A stretch of 5,373 bases of DNA from Candidatus Omnitrophota bacterium (lineage in GTDB: Bacteria; Omnitrophota; Gorgyraeia; 2-01-FULL-45-10), in NCBI GenBank assembly GCA_026387165.1, contig JAPLMG010000186.1:1-5373 (forward strand). The letters run 5' to 3'. Shown here in pieces: positions 4,712 through 5,373 of this stretch (its first letter is position 1; each line of letters opens with the position of its first letter). A program made the position numbers and the translations under genes. The notes below the pieces were generated by a model. The model saw only the letters and a list, made by a program, of their open reading frames with translations. It did no database searches and had not been told where the DNA came from.

Positions 4712-5373
4712 CGAGCTCCTTAAGCGCTTCGCCGACTCTTCCGGGCATCGCTTCCAATCTATCGAGGTCGTCTTCGATGTATTCCGTCTTCATCCTCATC
4801 AGCTCCTGACAAACCGGAAGTACCTTTATTTCACTTACCGCTATACCTTTCTTAACGAGGCCCTCACCCGCCCTATAAAAAGTGATTATTGCTTTAAGCA
4901 TCAGGAACTGCTTCTTCGCGGATGAGTATGCGTCCACTTTATCAAAGGCGCTCTGCTGCAGAAACGCGTTCTTGAATATATAACATGTTTCTAATATGAG
5001 GCGCTGCGTCTGCGGCAGGACCTCGGGCCCCACGAGCTTCACCACCTGCAGAAGCTTCTGCTCCTTCTGCAGGAGCTCCATTATCGTGTAGCGCAATGCC
5101 AGCCACTGGGCGCTTACTTTGTCATGCCACCATTTCTTTATATCATCGAGATATTCGGAGTAGCTCTCGGCCCATCCTATCGAAGGATAGTGCCTGGCGT
5201 TGGCAAGGTCCCTGTCTAATGCCCAGAAACAGCGGATAAATCTTTTTGTATGCGACGTTACAGGTTCGGAAAAATCCCCGCCCGGAGGAGAGACGGACGC
5301 TATAATAGTGATGGAGCCGTTTTCGTTGTTCAATGTCCTCACCTTACCGGCTCTTTCGTAGAACTCCGCCAGC
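4704..5373 (-). CDS. atpA: V/A-type ATPase catalytic subunit A, C-terminal part
   Basis: The frame is open to the right edge, so the gene is cut by the window. Only the last 222 residues, of roughly 580 in the family, are present. It begins in LAEFYERAGKV and continues with GSITIIASVSPPGGDFSEPVT, the conserved block after the catalytic nucleotide-binding core, then FWALDRDLANARHYPSIGW and SYSEYLDDIKKWW. The helical C-terminal domain follows, with LVGPEVLPQTQRLILE, a FLQQSAFDKVDAYSS-like stretch and KQFLMLKAIITFYRAGE. The Walker A motif lies outside the window. A GTG at 5342 is in frame but is an internal Val codon (GKVR), not a start. The stop TGA (4706-4704) overlaps the start of atpB. Subunit A hydrolyses or makes ATP in the A3B3 head on the cytoplasmic side. 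Confidence 0.96.
   Translation of the reverse strand, partial: LAEFYERAGKVRTLNNENGSITIIASVSPPGGDFSEPVTSHTKRFIRCFWALDRDLANARHYPSIGWAESYSEYLDDIKKWWHDKVSAQWLALRYTIMELLQKEQKLLQVVKLVGPEVLPQTQRLILETCYIFKNAFLQQSAFDKVDAYSSAKKQFLMLKAIITFYRAGEGLVKKGIAVSEIKVLPVCQELMRMKTEYIEDDLDRLEAMPGRVGEALKELDE
4716..4721 (-). promoter_or_regulatory. Ribosome binding site for atpB
   Basis: AAGGAG on the minus strand (4721-4716) ends 4 nt before the atpB ATG, inside the last codons of atpA. The spacing is short but usable, and the 8-nt gene overlap suggests translational coupling of A to B. Confidence 0.65.
5045..5073. repeat. Intragenic perfect inverted repeat in atpA
   Basis: CCTGCAGAAG (5045-5054) and its exact complement CTTCTGCAGG (5064-5073) flank a 9-nt spacer. 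The element lies in coding sequence for the helix segment LLQKEQKLLQ. The repeated Leu-Gln and Gln-Lys codons can produce such a palindrome by chance, so a function in the mRNA is unproven. Confidence 0.5.

Noticed and set aside
5340..5342. GTG as a start codon of a 212-residue protein
   Set aside because: The frame continues upstream to the window edge with conserved subunit A sequence (LAEFYERAGKV), so this GTG is an internal Val.

Overview
The window holds two energy-conversion modules, all read from the minus strand, so transcription runs from high to low coordinates. In transcription order they are the 3' end of V/A-type ATPase subunit A (atpA), subunit B (atpB, broken), subunit D (atpD), a universal stress protein, and then rnfC and rnfD of an Rnf-type ion-translocating ferredoxin:NAD+ oxidoreductase. 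The left edge lies just inside what is probably rnfG. There is no gene-free stretch over 300 bases. The largest gap is 55 bp, between rnfC and rnfD. No tRNA, rRNA, CRISPR array or insertion sequence is visible.

The organism is a bacterium, most likely an anaerobe. The RnfC and RnfD proteins are the compact type with the C-D-(G) gene order of anaerobic bacteria, and the rotary ATPase is V/A-type. GC is intermediate, spacing is very tight, and start codons include TTG. A candidate-phylum anaerobe, for example Omnitrophota, would fit. That is a guess from the gene set and the heptamer repeat, not something the sequence proves.

Right part (3471-5373): atpA overlaps atpB by 8 nt and atpB overlaps atpD by 4 nt, the usual A-B-D order. 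Subunits A and B form the soluble ATPase head and D is the central shaft. atpB is the anomaly. Its N-terminal and C-terminal parts are well preserved but lie in different frames. About 50-58 family residues are missing at a sharp junction near 4254-4261, including the loop equivalent to the P-loop. This is either a real, recent deletion or an assembly error.

Middle part (2363-2842): a UspA-fold protein without the ATP-binding glycine motif sits between the ATPase and Rnf modules, 5 nt after atpD and 11 nt before rnfC.

Left part (1-2351): rnfC encodes the soluble flavin/iron-sulfur subunit. It carries a tandem GCGTATC heptamer repeat that adds a short peptide to a loop. rnfD encodes a membrane flavoprotein subunit. 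Between them, an 11-bp perfect inverted repeat brackets an AT-rich loop, and its 3' arm includes part of the rnfD ribosome binding site. This arrangement suits translational coupling of rnfD to rnfC.

Together the genes suggest one long transcript that co-expresses an Rnf pump, which builds an ion gradient from reduced ferredoxin, with the rotary ATPase that uses or sustains that gradient. Neither subunit that would reveal the ion (Na+ or H+) is in the window.
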